From assembly GCF_036345915.1 (NCBI RefSeq), contig NZ_CP107785.1, positions 7,688,001-7,752,000 on the forward strand: 64,000 bases of DNA. The letters run 5' to 3'. Below are positions 54,301 through 61,727 of this stretch, piece after piece; position 1 is the first letter of the stretch; every line of letters starts with the position of its first letter. The DNA is from Nocardia sp. NBC_00565. Its GTDB lineage: Bacteria > Actinomycetota > Actinomycetes > Mycobacteriales > Mycobacteriaceae. A program made the position numbers and the translations under genes. The notes beneath the pieces are model-generated. The model was not told where the DNA came from. It did no database searches and was given only the letters and a program-made list of their open reading frames with translations.

Positions 54301-57005
54301 GCGACATCGGATTCGCTTCGAGCGGTCTCGCTCTCGGGCGGTGTCGGCTGCGCGGCGGGTGGCGTCGCGCCTTTAGGATCGCCGGGTTCGCCTGAGCGGG
54401 CTACCGGCTGGGGAGTGGTATCCGCTTCCACCGTAGGGGAACTCGACGCAGGAGGTCTGCGGCCCGGTTGACCGAGCTGGCGCAGCTCGGCGGATGTGGG
54501 CGGTAGTGGTGAACCACCAGGGTTGGCGGCGGTCGGATCAACAGGGCTTGCGCCATGGCTGTCGAACAGCGACTGCTGGTTGGGATCGAGCGCCTTACGG
54601 CGGGTACGCCGTGGCTGAGTCGCCGCTGACCGGCGACGGTTCGGTGCCTTTTTGGCCGCTGGTTGATGGACGACGACCTCACCGAAGAGGTCGTCGAACA
54701 TCCCCAGTTGGCCGGGAGTTACGGCGCGAGCGCTCCGGGACCGTCCAGGGGCTGCCCGTCGGCCATCATCGCGGCTTCCAGCCTGAAGACCACCGTCGCC
54801 ATCGCCGGGTCCTGTGGGCCGGTCGGGATCGTTGCGCCGTCCTCGTCCATCGACTGGAGCAGGTATGCCAGCATCACGCGCCACAGCGTCGATTTGGCCG
54901 GGAACCACTGATCGGTCAGTTTTTCCAGCTCGGGGGTCGGTTCGCTGCGACTCAGCGGATCCCGCCACCGCTCCGGCCCCCGATCGATCTCCAGGGCTTC
55001 CTGCGGCGTCGGATCGTCGGGTTCGGGCGGGATCTTCTCGTACAGATTCTGTTGGAGTACTTGCTCCGTGATGTGAAGGCGGGCGGTGTTGATCAGCGCC
55101 ACTTTGGTTGGGTAGTCCGGTTCCTGTCCGTTGTGCTCGGCCTTCCACTGCGCGATCGTCGGTCCCTGGGCGGTGCCCATCCCCTGCTCGATCAATGCGC
55201 TGATTGTTTCCGTTTCCCGGTCGAGGAACCGATCGATCTCCTCGGCTGTCAGATCCGGCGGCAGACCGATCGAGCGAGTCCACACCGTCTCGATGTGCTG
55301 GCGAAGTTGCAGTGACATGACCGTCCTTGGTGTTATCCAGTAGTGCGAACAGGCCAGGGCCTTCATCAGGTCCACGGTCGGGACTATCAGCCGTCGCGTC
55401 GGCGGCCGAGTTTTCTTGTTCGACCCCCGTGCCGACCGCAGCTTCCAGAGTACGGTCGATCAGCAACTGCGCCAGTCGTGTTTCTCCCCCTGGCACGTCA
55501 TGGATTCGATCGGCCAGCCGGTCCAGCGCAGTTTGGTAGACGCCGATGACAAGCGCCGTCGCCTCCGCCGCCGATTCGATATTCGATGGTGCGGTGCCGA
55601 GAACCTCGCGCAGGTCGGTACTGATCGTCTGGTAGGAGGCGATCAGGGACTCGAGCATCGCCGGGCGACGGTCCGAGGTGGAGTGTTCGGCAAAGACGGC
55701 TTCGATCCGTTCGATCGCGACTCTCGCTTGTGGGGGCACCGCCACGGGCGGGTGCTCGCTGGTCCACGTCGCATCGATCGCACGGAATGACCGATTGCGC
55801 GAGCCCTGTAAGTACGCCAGGAGCTGGCCTACCACGACCGTGTCGGTGAATGTTCCGGTCAGGAGGAGCTTGTGACTGGCGACAGCGGAGGGTTGGTGAC
55901 CGTGGACAGTCACCGTTGACTCCCGCAAAGGGGGCCTGCGGGTGGCTTCGATGATCGCAGTATCGATCAGCCATTGACTTCGCTGCGGCGAGTATGTCGC
56001 AGTCACGATTCCGTCGTCGAATCCAGCGACAGGAGCTACGAATCGAATCACGAGGTCATCGGGTGTGGGTGTGCTGGTCTCGACCACACCCGCACCGGGA
56101 ACGAGGCGATCGATGTATTCGGCGACGCGGCCGGCCGTGGCCTCAAGACTCCGGTGGTCTCGAGTTGCCTGCCACGACTCGATCTGGACGACTTGATGCC
56201 AGAATTCGGTGAGCGGTTCGGCGACATCCGGGTGGCCAGGCAGGTCGCTGATCCGGGCTTCCAGGCTATGCAGCAAGCGCGTGAGTTCGGCCATCTCCAA
56301 TTGGCGAGCAACGTCGGTCTCAGGCACAGCGCCGGACCAGTACTCCGTGTCGGCGAGTACCGCACTGACCTCGCGGTGTGCCTCCAGGAGTGAATCGCGG
56401 CTACGTGCGGCGGTGAGCGCTGCGGTCCGTTCCTTGATCTCAGAATCGATCTGGTCGAGGGCGTCGCGGTCGGACAGATCGAGGTGGATTCCGGGACCTC
56501 GCAGCCGCGTGAGGTCGTTACGGCGGGAGAACGTCGCGCCGCCTTCGATGATCGTTAGTAGCTGGTCGAGAGGAAGCAGACCGTAAGGAACGTCGGATCT
56601 GGGGTTGATTAACAACGATTCGACCGCAGCCCGTGGGTCGGCTCTTTCGTTGCCGATGCCGCGGGCGACTTCACTTGCGGTCCATCCGCCCTGGCCATGA
56701 CGGTCCAACTCGAATCGAATATGAATGGGGCGGTATGTGGCCTCCGTCGCTGGCGCGGTTAGCATCCTGCCCGCAGCACTATCTATGAAGCTGCGCAATA
56801 CTTCTCGGGCGCGGTACTCGGGATCGAACGCCAGCTGGACCTCATCGGCCACGCGGTCGGCGATCTGCTCCAGGCTCTCGCCGCCGTCGGCTTGCACGGC
56901 TACTGCATCGTCCGCAGTGGCTGGGGCGTCCGGCGTGGGTTGCATGTCGGGGTATGTGTTTGCGGGTGCAGCTGTGCCGGGTCGTGGGTACTCGTCGTCT
57001 GGCAT
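48345..57005 (-). CDS. DarB-like methyltransferase-helicase (giant ORF, possibly two genes)
   Basis: 2886 codons from ATG 57005 (GGAGAAG upstream). Residues 1-560 are an ordered alpha/beta region of unknown type; 560-1050 are mostly Pro/Ser/Asp-rich. An N6-adenine methyltransferase follows (EPGCGSGNF near 1152, GNVPFG near 1212), then a SNF2-like helicase (VGAGKT near 1938, DEAH near 2093, QQREGRIIRQ near 2452) and a coiled-coil tail. Phage P1 DarB and related conjugative-element proteins share this plan and are linked to protection from restriction. Last gene of the conjugation operon. In 54719-55318 a different frame looks like the real coding one, so this may be two genes (57005 to about 55320, and 54703 to 48345). 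Confidence 0.8.
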   Translation of the reverse strand: MPDDEYPRPGTAAPANTYPDMQPTPDAPATADDAVAVQADGGESLEQIADRVADEVQLAFDPEYRAREVLRSFIDSAAGRMLTAPATEATYRPIHIRFELDRHGQGGWTASEVARGIGNERADPRAAVESLLINPRSDVPYGLLPLDQLLTIIEGGATFSRRNDLTRLRGPGIHLDLSDRDALDQIDSEIKERTAALTAARSRDSLLEAHREVSAVLADTEYWSGAVPETDVARQLEMAELTRLLHSLEARISDLPGHPDVAEPLTEFWHQVVQIESWQATRDHRSLEATAGRVAEYIDRLVPGAGVVETSTPTPDDLVIRFVAPVAGFDDGIVTATYSPQRSQWLIDTAIIEATRRPPLRESTVTVHGHQPSAVASHKLLLTGTFTDTVVVGQLLAYLQGSRNRSFRAIDATWTSEHPPVAVPPQARVAIERIEAVFAEHSTSDRRPAMLESLIASYQTISTDLREVLGTAPSNIESAAEATALVIGVYQTALDRLADRIHDVPGGETRLAQLLIDRTLEAAVGTGVEQENSAADATADSPDRGPDEGPGLFALLDNTKDGHVTATSPAHRDGVDSLDRSAAGSDSRGDRSVPRPGNGNNQRIDRAGDGHRPGTDDRAVEGRAQRTGTGLPNQSGADQHRPPSHHGASTPTESVREDPARTRRSDAAGSPGDRSGAGAVAGSAESQRTDPRAGKTDRSVVPGQIDAVARDAGIPAPVDGRGRRNDPDRPTGPGDGDGGLQAGSRDDGRRAAPGRSRSARAVTPGQLGMFDDLFGEVVVHQPAAKKAPNRRRSAATQPRRTRRKALDPNQQSLFDSHGASPVDPTAANPGGSPLPPTSAELRQLGQPGRRPPASSSPTVEADTTPQPVARSGEPGDPKGATPPAAQPTPPESETARSESDVATHPIVITDRNAEPGAATAPEDELTQGLFDLPGVDEIETAAPSQLHSPPTDSESGPSEQLSQPAATSPLPHADPKTGDETAGATQDESPSPDPIAIDVEPQSGDEADNVVRGTETLDLGADAPDERPDAVDFVADTRIWVPSGPRERVRANIAAIELLDRLDEQERYATADEQKVIAAYSGWGAVPQVFDRERPEWDGERTELRELLGPADWARARATTPNAHYTPPSIAKAMWDALIRAGFTDGRVLEPGCGSGNFLAHAPADAVMVGVELDSTTARVAAALYPSAQIRNEGFEETLVESESFAASVGNVPFGKIRLHDPTHNGSNLSIHNHFILKSLGLTGVGGYVAMITSAYTADGEDTRARTLMADRADLIGALRLPNRAHARVAGTDVVTDILIFRVREENRAPSEDTRSFLTRGKIYVPDPDDPGAEVAMPTNRYFADHPEHVLGAAIKSTDSYGNEILGVDGPLGDELYELVAQRLTRIVDQARAADRGLTATAESTAISQPEMFGAGLVRPVDQSEGIAVDTLRWNTERYRIEVYNGHDWSEAVVRGKRKSQEWRALLGLRDVATQLVRAQLDGLAPEHRKALRVELNRRYDNYLSQSGFINRFKWIHPPAVTEPQHRIRLDKAIEKWRILEGSKTKPYPGPVPDDIYEQLSTEAWTPTREPFKKQSHLEGILRNDPTISVVFALENFDDDTGRASKAAIFTADVVSAAPKPPERVDTVDDAVAASLDESNGIDIRRIAGLLGVTVGEAEQQLVNSALAFESVEDPDLWIDAPIYLSGNVRRKLAAATRAAESNPRYAVNVKALAAVVPERKTDVDIRLGAVWVDPADYVQFIRDTFDLDVGQHVSVSRVDGSWIINVPKYSGWEADVEKWGLRPKKWLDQRSRYNFDDPDAERRGIEGSGVAKAPSHIDLLRDICNSRSITVNKSGAYFAATGGGDHIHTRATRMAQNQAKRLNDEFCAWALDRDPARREKLLDRYNDLFNSYVAPEFDGSYLTLPGLGATFVPYDYQRNAVRRICSTPTVLLDHVVGAGKTGTMLMGAMELKRLKLARQPWIVVPNHIVDQVTREANQWYPGARVLSGAAATDSDSRRRLLAQSAAQEWDIVIVPMSAFTRMNVSGQTSAQFIQAQIDTLEAGRSHLTDRDSVKELEIKLANAKQRLKRALSETSRDTGGFGFEDGGCDYLFIDEAHNFKNLERESNVMELACMPGSQQALDMLLKLSYLRTKRRREAEIAGIPADTYIERVATFATGTPVANSLSELFVMTKYLRPDLLEHSQVEHLDAWGSTFTDTVTRVELNTAGTRLVSRTRVGEFINTGDLIAMTSTFTDFVGRDQIPANLPELEGGERQVVAYEPEQEVLDFIQDLGFRADGLDPRRPDLDNLLKISTDGRNVTLDPRAAHLDPPGNGGRARIVAQNILAVHAETKHNTYLDSLGEPSPTPGGLQIVFCDRSTPKNTDQWTIYQAIKDELVSGGMDASAIRFIHDYPSAAAKQVLFDECKNGKVSVILGSTEKMGTGTNIQTRATALHHVDVPWRPADLQQREGRIIRQHNQNTKVNVFCYVAERTFDTIMWQILQRKAHFIEQLKHADRSVRRVKDIDTDDLAENAAAIKAIATGDNRHVRKVEMDSAVANLQAEQDQYFAANRSREREVAALGTAIPRHRAAIKAIQTAVDQLESRTESERPLPYVINGQQFHKRPEASKALVDILRASIGELQRKSLDEALTVATIKGFQIEVRYSTEQSLLYIKPAGIPTPPRAIEREKLYIDAQKTLQMTTDEQAADQARLASGIMSRIENMVTELPHALEMRKLDLELDSARLADLQTMEPEGFDRSGELAALYTELDQLERDLRNEATSPEALAARIAHQQRLEAKGRDSGWSLMLNATPGLCRQLGVETPDEIREVLAQRAEAAKLKQLANRADDAQLINSGAEFDRTLALVEAATGPVGAKASAIESSADRTGTVQAVELGHNPAELGYD
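54719..55318 (-). CDS. embedded gene in another frame of the giant ORF
   Basis: A 199-codon frame from ATG 55318, preceded by AAGGA, on the same strand as the giant ORF but offset. Its product has natural protein composition (LRQHIETVWTRSIGLPPDL, later STLWRVMLAYLLQSMDED), while the giant frame over the same bases is the Arg/Gly/Asp/Pro-rich text typical of an out-of-frame reading in GC-rich DNA. It ends 16 bases before an ATG (54703) that could start the methyltransferase-helicase part on its own. No family recognised. Helical, slightly acidic, soluble. Either true dual coding or the middle gene of three. Confidence 0.65.
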   Translation of the reverse strand: MSLQLRQHIETVWTRSIGLPPDLTAEEIDRFLDRETETISALIEQGMGTAQGPTIAQWKAEHNGQEPDYPTKVALINTARLHITEQVLQQNLYEKIPPEPDDPTPQEALEIDRGPERWRDPLSRSEPTPELEKLTDQWFPAKSTLWRVMLAYLLQSMDEDGATIPTGPQDPAMATVVFRLEAAMMADGQPLDGPGALAP

Positions 57006-57028
57006 GGTCTTCTCCAGCACCTATCGGC

Positions 57029-57820
57029 TCATGCGCTACGCCGGTTCCGGAAGTCGGGGCCGAAACCCGCATCGGTTGGCAGATGGGGTGTGGTGAACCA
57101 GCCCAGCGGAATTCGTCGAGCGGGCAGTGTCGGGATGGCGACGTGCCGGTCTGGTGTGCACCGCCACATCGGCCCGGAAGCGGCGTCCATCATGACGCGC
57201 AGATGCGGGTCCAGATGATGCAGGAACCATGCCGACATCGCCGATCCGTCCTTGCTCAATCGGCTTGCCTCCCAAGCGGAATGGAGGAATGCCATCCGGC
57301 ATGAGACCTCGGTATGCAACCACCATTGCGCGCAGAACGTAAACGTTCCCTCACGATTGCCCGACGACAACTTCCGAGCCACGCGTGGCGCCAGCCAGTC
57401 TTCGAACCACAGGTAGTGGAATCGGTAGTGCGCGTCGGCGACGGACGTGGTGGGGGTCGGAGGAAACGATCCGTCAGGTACAGGCTGGAACGGCAGTGTC
57501 GGGATGGCGACGTGCCGGTCTGGTGTGCACCGCCACATCGGCCCGGAAGCGGCGTCCATCATGACGCGCAGATGCGGGTCCAGATGATGCAGGAACCATG
57601 CCGACATCGCCGATCCGTCCTTGCTCAATCGGCTTGCCTCCCAAGCGGAATGGAGGAATGCCATCCGGCATGAGACCTCGGTATGCAACCACCATTGCGC
57701 GCAGAACGTAAACGTTCCCTCACGATTGCCCGACGACAACTTCCGAGCGATCTGTGGGACCAGCCAGCTTTCGAACCATGTCGGGTGGGTTGGATATTTG
57801 TTCTGGGCAGGTGTGGTCAC
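57029..57820 (-). CDS. DUF4913 protein, two domains
   Basis: A 263-residue protein, GTG start in a GTGA overlap with the coupling protein. It contains two DUF4913-like domains: each has a W(F)E-WL start, a WWLHTEVSCRMAFLHSAWEA core and an SAMSAWFLHHLDPHL end. Over 85 residues the two domains are identical in protein and DNA, whereas the first 20 residues of each differ. DUF4913 proteins are common on actinobacterial plasmids beside the TraG-like coupling protein and have unknown function, possibly coupling DNA substrate to the channel. A single domain is usual. Confidence 0.85.
   Translation of the reverse strand: MTTPAQNKYPTHPTWFESWLVPQIARKLSSGNREGTFTFCAQWWLHTEVSCRMAFLHSAWEASRLSKDGSAMSAWFLHHLDPHLRVMMDAASGPMWRCTPDRHVAIPTLPFQPVPDGSFPPTPTTSVADAHYRFHYLWFEDWLAPRVARKLSSGNREGTFTFCAQWWLHTEVSCRMAFLHSAWEASRLSKDGSAMSAWFLHHLDPHLRVMMDAASGPMWRCTPDRHVAIPTLPARRIPLGWFTTPHLPTDAGFGPDFRNRRSA
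57123..57379. repeat. 257-bp perfect direct repeat, copy 1
   Basis: By eye identical to 57492-57748, offset 369 bp (123 codons), inside the DUF4913 gene. The sequences flanking the repeat on both sides have diverged. Confidence 0.9.
57492..57748. repeat. 257-bp perfect direct repeat, copy 2
   Basis: Second copy of the DUF4913 core. Match begins at GGCAGTGTCGGGATGG and ends at CAACTTCCGAGC; no internal mismatch seen. Confidence 0.9.
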
Positions 57821-59652
57821 GGCTGGGTTCCGTTCTGGCTGTCACCGTTCTTGGCGATCGTGGGCGCATCAGGGGCGGGTGTTCCCGCATACAGAGCGAG
57901 TGATTGTTCGACGAGCCCGCGGTGCGGCGTTTCCCACCACGGCACCTGGACGATGAGGATCGGTTTATTGCGGGGGTATCGGACGATCGCGCGTTCACCG
58001 TCGAGTGCGGCGAGATCGGATTCGTCTAAAATCGACTCGCTCCGCCAGCTGTAGGACGTGTCGGAATTGCCATGGCCGATTCGGCGGGACCGATCAGCAA
58101 CGTCGTGGTGCCCGACCAACGCGACCCAGTCACGCAGATAGTCGATATCGCCGACGCCGCCACCGTAGATTTGCACGGACTGGTTGAGCATTGTCTTCAG
58201 CCCGTCGAGTCCCCACAGCTTTTTGCCTTGTTCGAGCACTTGAAGGAAGGTAAAGAGCAGAATTCCTTGGCCGCCGGCGTAGCTGTAGTAGGACGGCAAT
58301 TCCGCGATCTTTGCGCAATTCGCGGCTTCGTCGAGGATCGCGAACATCGGCACTGCGAGGCGGCCGTCAGGTCTGCGGCTGGCAGTGCGTCGTCCGGCTT
58401 GAATAATCTGTCCAACAAGTGCTGTCGTGAGCGGAGTAGAGGAAGCGGGGCCTTCCATGCTCAGCGCATACAGACTGTCGTGGCTGGTCACGAAGGCGAG
58501 TGGATCGAATTCGGGTAGTTCGTGGGTGACGGGCAGTTGCTCGACGTTGATTACGATCTTGTCGGGTTGATCGATATTGCCGCTGACAGCGATGCGTTTA
58601 CGGCTCGGCGGTGTGACGACCTTGGCGTAAATCCGTATGGTGAGCACATCGAGGAATCGCCTCGCCATGTCGAATAGCCCATCACGTTGCCGTGAGGTCA
58701 CTGATTGAATGTCGCGAATGCGTTGTGCTGCAATATCATGCCCATGCTTGTACAGGATCAGCTGGGGGGTGTCGTCTTGGTCACGACCCAGCCATTCCAG
58801 GACATGCAGCAAGTCACCCCCGACGCATGCGGATGCCAAGATATAGAGCGCGGCCAGTTTCTGGGCTCCCCCATCGAAGTAGGAGTCGACTCGGCTGTCA
58901 TTGTCTCGGGAAGCGGAGACAAAAAAGGAGATCAGCTCGAGCGCGCCATCGAGTTCGGTGATGTACCGCAAGGGATTCCACCAGAATCCGAGCGCGTATT
59001 GTCCCGCGGCGGCTTGCAGATCGAGAAGCCAGACGTGGCCCCGCTGTTCGCGTCCATAGCGAGTGTGTTCCAGTAGGTCCGGTTTGTTGGCGGTGGCGAC
59101 CATCGGGCCTGGAGCTTCCAGCACCCAAGGAATCGCCCACGCCGTTGTTTTGCCAGAGCGGGTTCCGGCAACGACCGTCACGCCCATTTCCAACGGGGCA
59201 AAAAGGTCCACGCCTGCGTCAACCGTCGCACCGATACGCGCTCCCTTGGTTTGGGCATCATCGGGCGCGTCTTTCATCAGTCTCGCCGCGGACTCTCCAC
59301 GGGCACCGACGAGATTCTGTGAGCGCTGCATAGTGCGAGCGACTGCATCGATCTCCGGTCGTGACCGAACGAATTTCCGGGCGTACCAACCGCCGACTCC
59401 GATGGGGATGGCGATCGCGATGGCGACGACGGTGGACTGCCATGGCCACGGTCGCCGTCCCTTGGCCACTTCCGCCAGCGCTTCGGCCGGATTGCCTCGT
59501 ACCGGTATGCTGGCCCACCAGCTGCCCAGTGCCAACGCCGCCCACAACGCCAGCGTCAGGCCGATCAGGCCGCAAACCACCGACAGCTCAAGGCTCTCCT
59601 CCGACAGGCCGCTCTTCTTGCGTCGCCGAATCTTTCGCGAAGCCGTCACCAT
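57817..59652 (-). CDS. type IV coupling protein (VirD4/TraG/TraD-like)
   Basis: A 611-residue membrane ATPase. Basic start, then two membrane spans (about 22-45 and 75-95), the usual N-terminal anchor. Walker A VAGTRSGKTT near 162-171, Walker B FAILDEAAN near 437, and the conserved GGQGILLFTFLQV (motif around the family's arginine finger) near 457. It links the relaxase-DNA complex to the type IV secretion channel and powers transfer. Start placed at ATG 59652; GTG 59649 would give a 4-bp overlap with the tiny upstream gene. Together with the MobF relaxase it shows the element can conjugate. Confidence 0.9.
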   Translation of the reverse strand: MVTASRKIRRRKKSGLSEESLELSVVCGLIGLTLALWAALALGSWWASIPVRGNPAEALAEVAKGRRPWPWQSTVVAIAIAIPIGVGGWYARKFVRSRPEIDAVARTMQRSQNLVGARGESAARLMKDAPDDAQTKGARIGATVDAGVDLFAPLEMGVTVVAGTRSGKTTAWAIPWVLEAPGPMVATANKPDLLEHTRYGREQRGHVWLLDLQAAAGQYALGFWWNPLRYITELDGALELISFFVSASRDNDSRVDSYFDGGAQKLAALYILASACVGGDLLHVLEWLGRDQDDTPQLILYKHGHDIAAQRIRDIQSVTSRQRDGLFDMARRFLDVLTIRIYAKVVTPPSRKRIAVSGNIDQPDKIVINVEQLPVTHELPEFDPLAFVTSHDSLYALSMEGPASSTPLTTALVGQIIQAGRRTASRRPDGRLAVPMFAILDEAANCAKIAELPSYYSYAGGQGILLFTFLQVLEQGKKLWGLDGLKTMLNQSVQIYGGGVGDIDYLRDWVALVGHHDVADRSRRIGHGNSDTSYSWRSESILDESDLAALDGERAIVRYPRNKPILIVQVPWWETPHRGLVEQSLALYAGTPAPDAPTIAKNGDSQNGTQP

Positions 59653-59765
59653 GACGACCACTCCGAGGCTGGTTGGCCGCAGACGACACCGAACCGGGCA
59701 GGGAGGCGGTGCTGACCGATCGGCACTTGCAGGACCATCGGCGCAGCGATGACCTGCGCGTTCAT
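59646..59765 (-). CDS. tiny ORF of 39 codons in the conjugation operon
   Basis: ATG at 59765 overlaps the stop of the 306-aa gene (TATGA) and its stop overlaps the coupling-protein start. The product starts MNAQVIAAPMVLQVPIG and ends QPASEWSSW. It fills the 100-bp gap exactly, which is why I list it. It may be a real small protein or only a translational bridge. Confidence 0.45.
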   Translation of the reverse strand: MNAQVIAAPMVLQVPIGQHRLPARFGVVCGQPASEWSSW

Positions 59766-60682
59766 AGCCCCACCTCCGGATTCGATGGTGGGCTCAGTGG
59801 TCGGCCAGGTGCTTCGGTCGCTGTCGGGTCCGTGGCTTCTTGCATGGTGCCCGACGGGTGAGCTGAGTCGATCAGCGCATCAGCGACGTTGTCGGTCGGC
59901 GTCGGTGATGTCGGAGCGTCCGGCTGAGAGACGCATGCGGTGATCGGTGCGTGTAGCAGTGGGTCCTGACTGGTCAGACGCTTACCCATTAGGCGCGCGT
60001 CCATCAGGATCGCGGCAAGGTTGCCGAACGGGATCGGCTGCCCCGCAGAGGCCGGGGCGAGGTCGAGCCAATGCTGTCCCAATTCGTGTCGGAAGGGGCT
60101 CAATGTCGTTGCGAAGACATGGGATACGGCAACATGATCTCCATCGGGGCGCCCGGTGACGACCATGGCGATTCGTTCGGTGGTGTTGCGTTCGAATGCG
60201 ACGAGCCACTGCTCTTCGGCCCCGGCGATCTGCGAATCTGCGAGCACGCTGGCCGAACCTTCCCGAGATTGGCCAACGAAACGCGCCTTCAGAACGGCAC
60301 CCTGGTCGACGAGTTCGATGAGAAATCTGTCGACAGCCGTAGACAACTCACTATCGACAGCAGGAACGCCATCGGGGTAGAGGTCCAGTACGAGCCGCCG
60401 CTTGACGTGCTCGGTCAATGGACCTGCGGTGACCTCTGCGGTGTCGGGGAGACCCCAGACGTTGGCGCGGCTGTCGACGAACCACACCTGTCCGATAGGG
60501 CTGGGTGCCAACTGCTCAACGTACTGCCGAACATGGCTCTCAATGCCTGCGACGAACGCAGAGGTGATGAAGCAGCCTTCGTAGAGCTGGGCGGCGTAGC
60601 GAATATCGGGGGCGCGCAGGTCAGATCTCAGTTCACCGCGTGCGAAGCGGGCTCTGCCGGATGCAGGTTGATGATAGGTCAT
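59762..60682 (-). CDS. conjugation-operon protein, unknown
   Basis: A 306-residue protein from ATG 60682, AGGAAC eight bases upstream. The first 230 residues are a compact alpha/beta domain (IRYAAQLYEGCFITSAFVAG, then KRRLVLDLYPDGVP and EERIAM-like strands) and the last 75 are Pro/Thr/Ser-rich and disordered. No signal peptide or membrane span, so cytoplasmic. It directly precedes the coupling protein, which suggests a role in substrate recruitment, but no known relaxosome family is recognised. Confidence 0.7.
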   Translation of the reverse strand: MTYHQPASGRARFARGELRSDLRAPDIRYAAQLYEGCFITSAFVAGIESHVRQYVEQLAPSPIGQVWFVDSRANVWGLPDTAEVTAGPLTEHVKRRLVLDLYPDGVPAVDSELSTAVDRFLIELVDQGAVLKARFVGQSREGSASVLADSQIAGAEEQWLVAFERNTTERIAMVVTGRPDGDHVAVSHVFATTLSPFRHELGQHWLDLAPASAGQPIPFGNLAAILMDARLMGKRLTSQDPLLHAPITACVSQPDAPTSPTPTDNVADALIDSAHPSGTMQEATDPTATEAPGRPLSPPSNPEVGL

Positions 60683-60722
60683 GGTCGTGTTCCTGTGTGG
60701 CACATAGTGTTTGGATGCACGG

Positions 60723-61727
60723 CTACAGCGAGACCGTGACATTGGGCTGAGACGTTGACGATGTCGGTGGGGCACCCGTCGTTTGGGCCTGCGCAGCTTC
60801 GGTACCGCCGCCGTTGGCCGCTTGGATCAGGTGCGTCGACTGCTGCTCCGCGCTGGCATTGCTTGCACTCTCCGCCGAGCGGGCACTGGACTGTTCGGAG
60901 GCAGCAGACTTCTCGCCGTCTTGCAGCGCATCGATTACGCCGAATTTGGTTCGCGTCATACTTTCGACACCCTGAACATGCGCAACGAGGTCTGGTTCGG
61001 AAATTCCCAGAGCCCGAGCACTATTCATCGCCGCTTCTTTCGCGTGGGCGAGATCGGCAAGATTGGGAACTTGGTCGCCCCTGATGGCAGCCCGCAATGC
61101 ATGCTCCCAGTTCATAATTTTCTTACTGACTTCATTCAGTGCCGCAGACTGCTGGGGAGTCGTCCACGCCGCGGGGCCGGTGGCGGCCGTCAGGCGGGAA
61201 GTGAATCGGCTTGCGACCGAACCGATCCGGCCAGTCAGTTGCTGCCGTGATCGCCATGCGGCCACGCGCGCCCGGAGCGCATCCAGTCCCGTCTTCTGCT
61301 GCCAGGGCGATCGCTCCGGCGCGTCAGGCGTGTTGTGGGCAACCCGCAGTGTCTCGATCGCTTGCCCGCGTTCGGTTTCCGATAGGTGTGGGGCACGCTG
61401 GATGACATCTTCAAGAGTGTTTGCCTGTTGAGCGAGACTCTGCTGACGACCGAACCACTGGTCCACCGTTTCACCGAGTTTGGGCGCGCGACCCGATTGG
61501 ATGGTGTTGCGGTGTTGGCGAATCCAGTCGGTGATAGCTTCTCGGGTTTGCTGGTGCTCAGCTTCCTGCCGACGAACTTCATCGCGCAACGTGTGGTTGA
61601 TCTGCTTGCGCACCGACCGGGGGAGCCGCGTCGCGGAGGGTTCGGACTCCCGCCATGTCTCGATGATCTGTAGCAGCGCAAACCGCATGGCGTCGCTGTC
61701 GGAGCTGGATGCCTGGGGAGTGGTCAT
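60723..61727 (-). CDS. conjugation-operon protein, helical, unknown
   Basis: A 334-residue protein from ATG 61727 (AGGAGAG six bases upstream) in an ATGA overlap with the 84-aa gene. Nearly all helix in residues 10-250, with basic stretches (SVRKQINHTLRDEVRRQEAE) and a probable coiled coil. The C-terminal 80 residues are Ser/Ala/Gln/Thr-rich low complexity. No motif recognised. The in-frame extension to 62030 lies in the neighbouring genes and is rejected. Possibly a structural or adaptor protein of the transfer machinery. Confidence 0.7.
   Translation of the reverse strand: MTTPQASSSDSDAMRFALLQIIETWRESEPSATRLPRSVRKQINHTLRDEVRRQEAEHQQTREAITDWIRQHRNTIQSGRAPKLGETVDQWFGRQQSLAQQANTLEDVIQRAPHLSETERGQAIETLRVAHNTPDAPERSPWQQKTGLDALRARVAAWRSRQQLTGRIGSVASRFTSRLTAATGPAAWTTPQQSAALNEVSKKIMNWEHALRAAIRGDQVPNLADLAHAKEAAMNSARALGISEPDLVAHVQGVESMTRTKFGVIDALQDGEKSAASEQSSARSAESASNASAEQQSTHLIQAANGGGTEAAQAQTTGAPPTSSTSQPNVTVSL

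Noticed and set aside
54494..55315. 273-codon plus-strand frame
   Set aside because: Antisense to the giant ORF and the embedded gene, Arg/Gly-rich.
57123..57748. CRISPR or insertion-sequence repeat
   Set aside because: Only two copies, in frame within one gene, no spacers, no terminal inverted repeats or transposase.
60071..60739. 222-codon plus-strand frame, and a similar one at 62071-62736
   Set aside because: Antisense to well-supported conjugation-operon genes with coupled starts.
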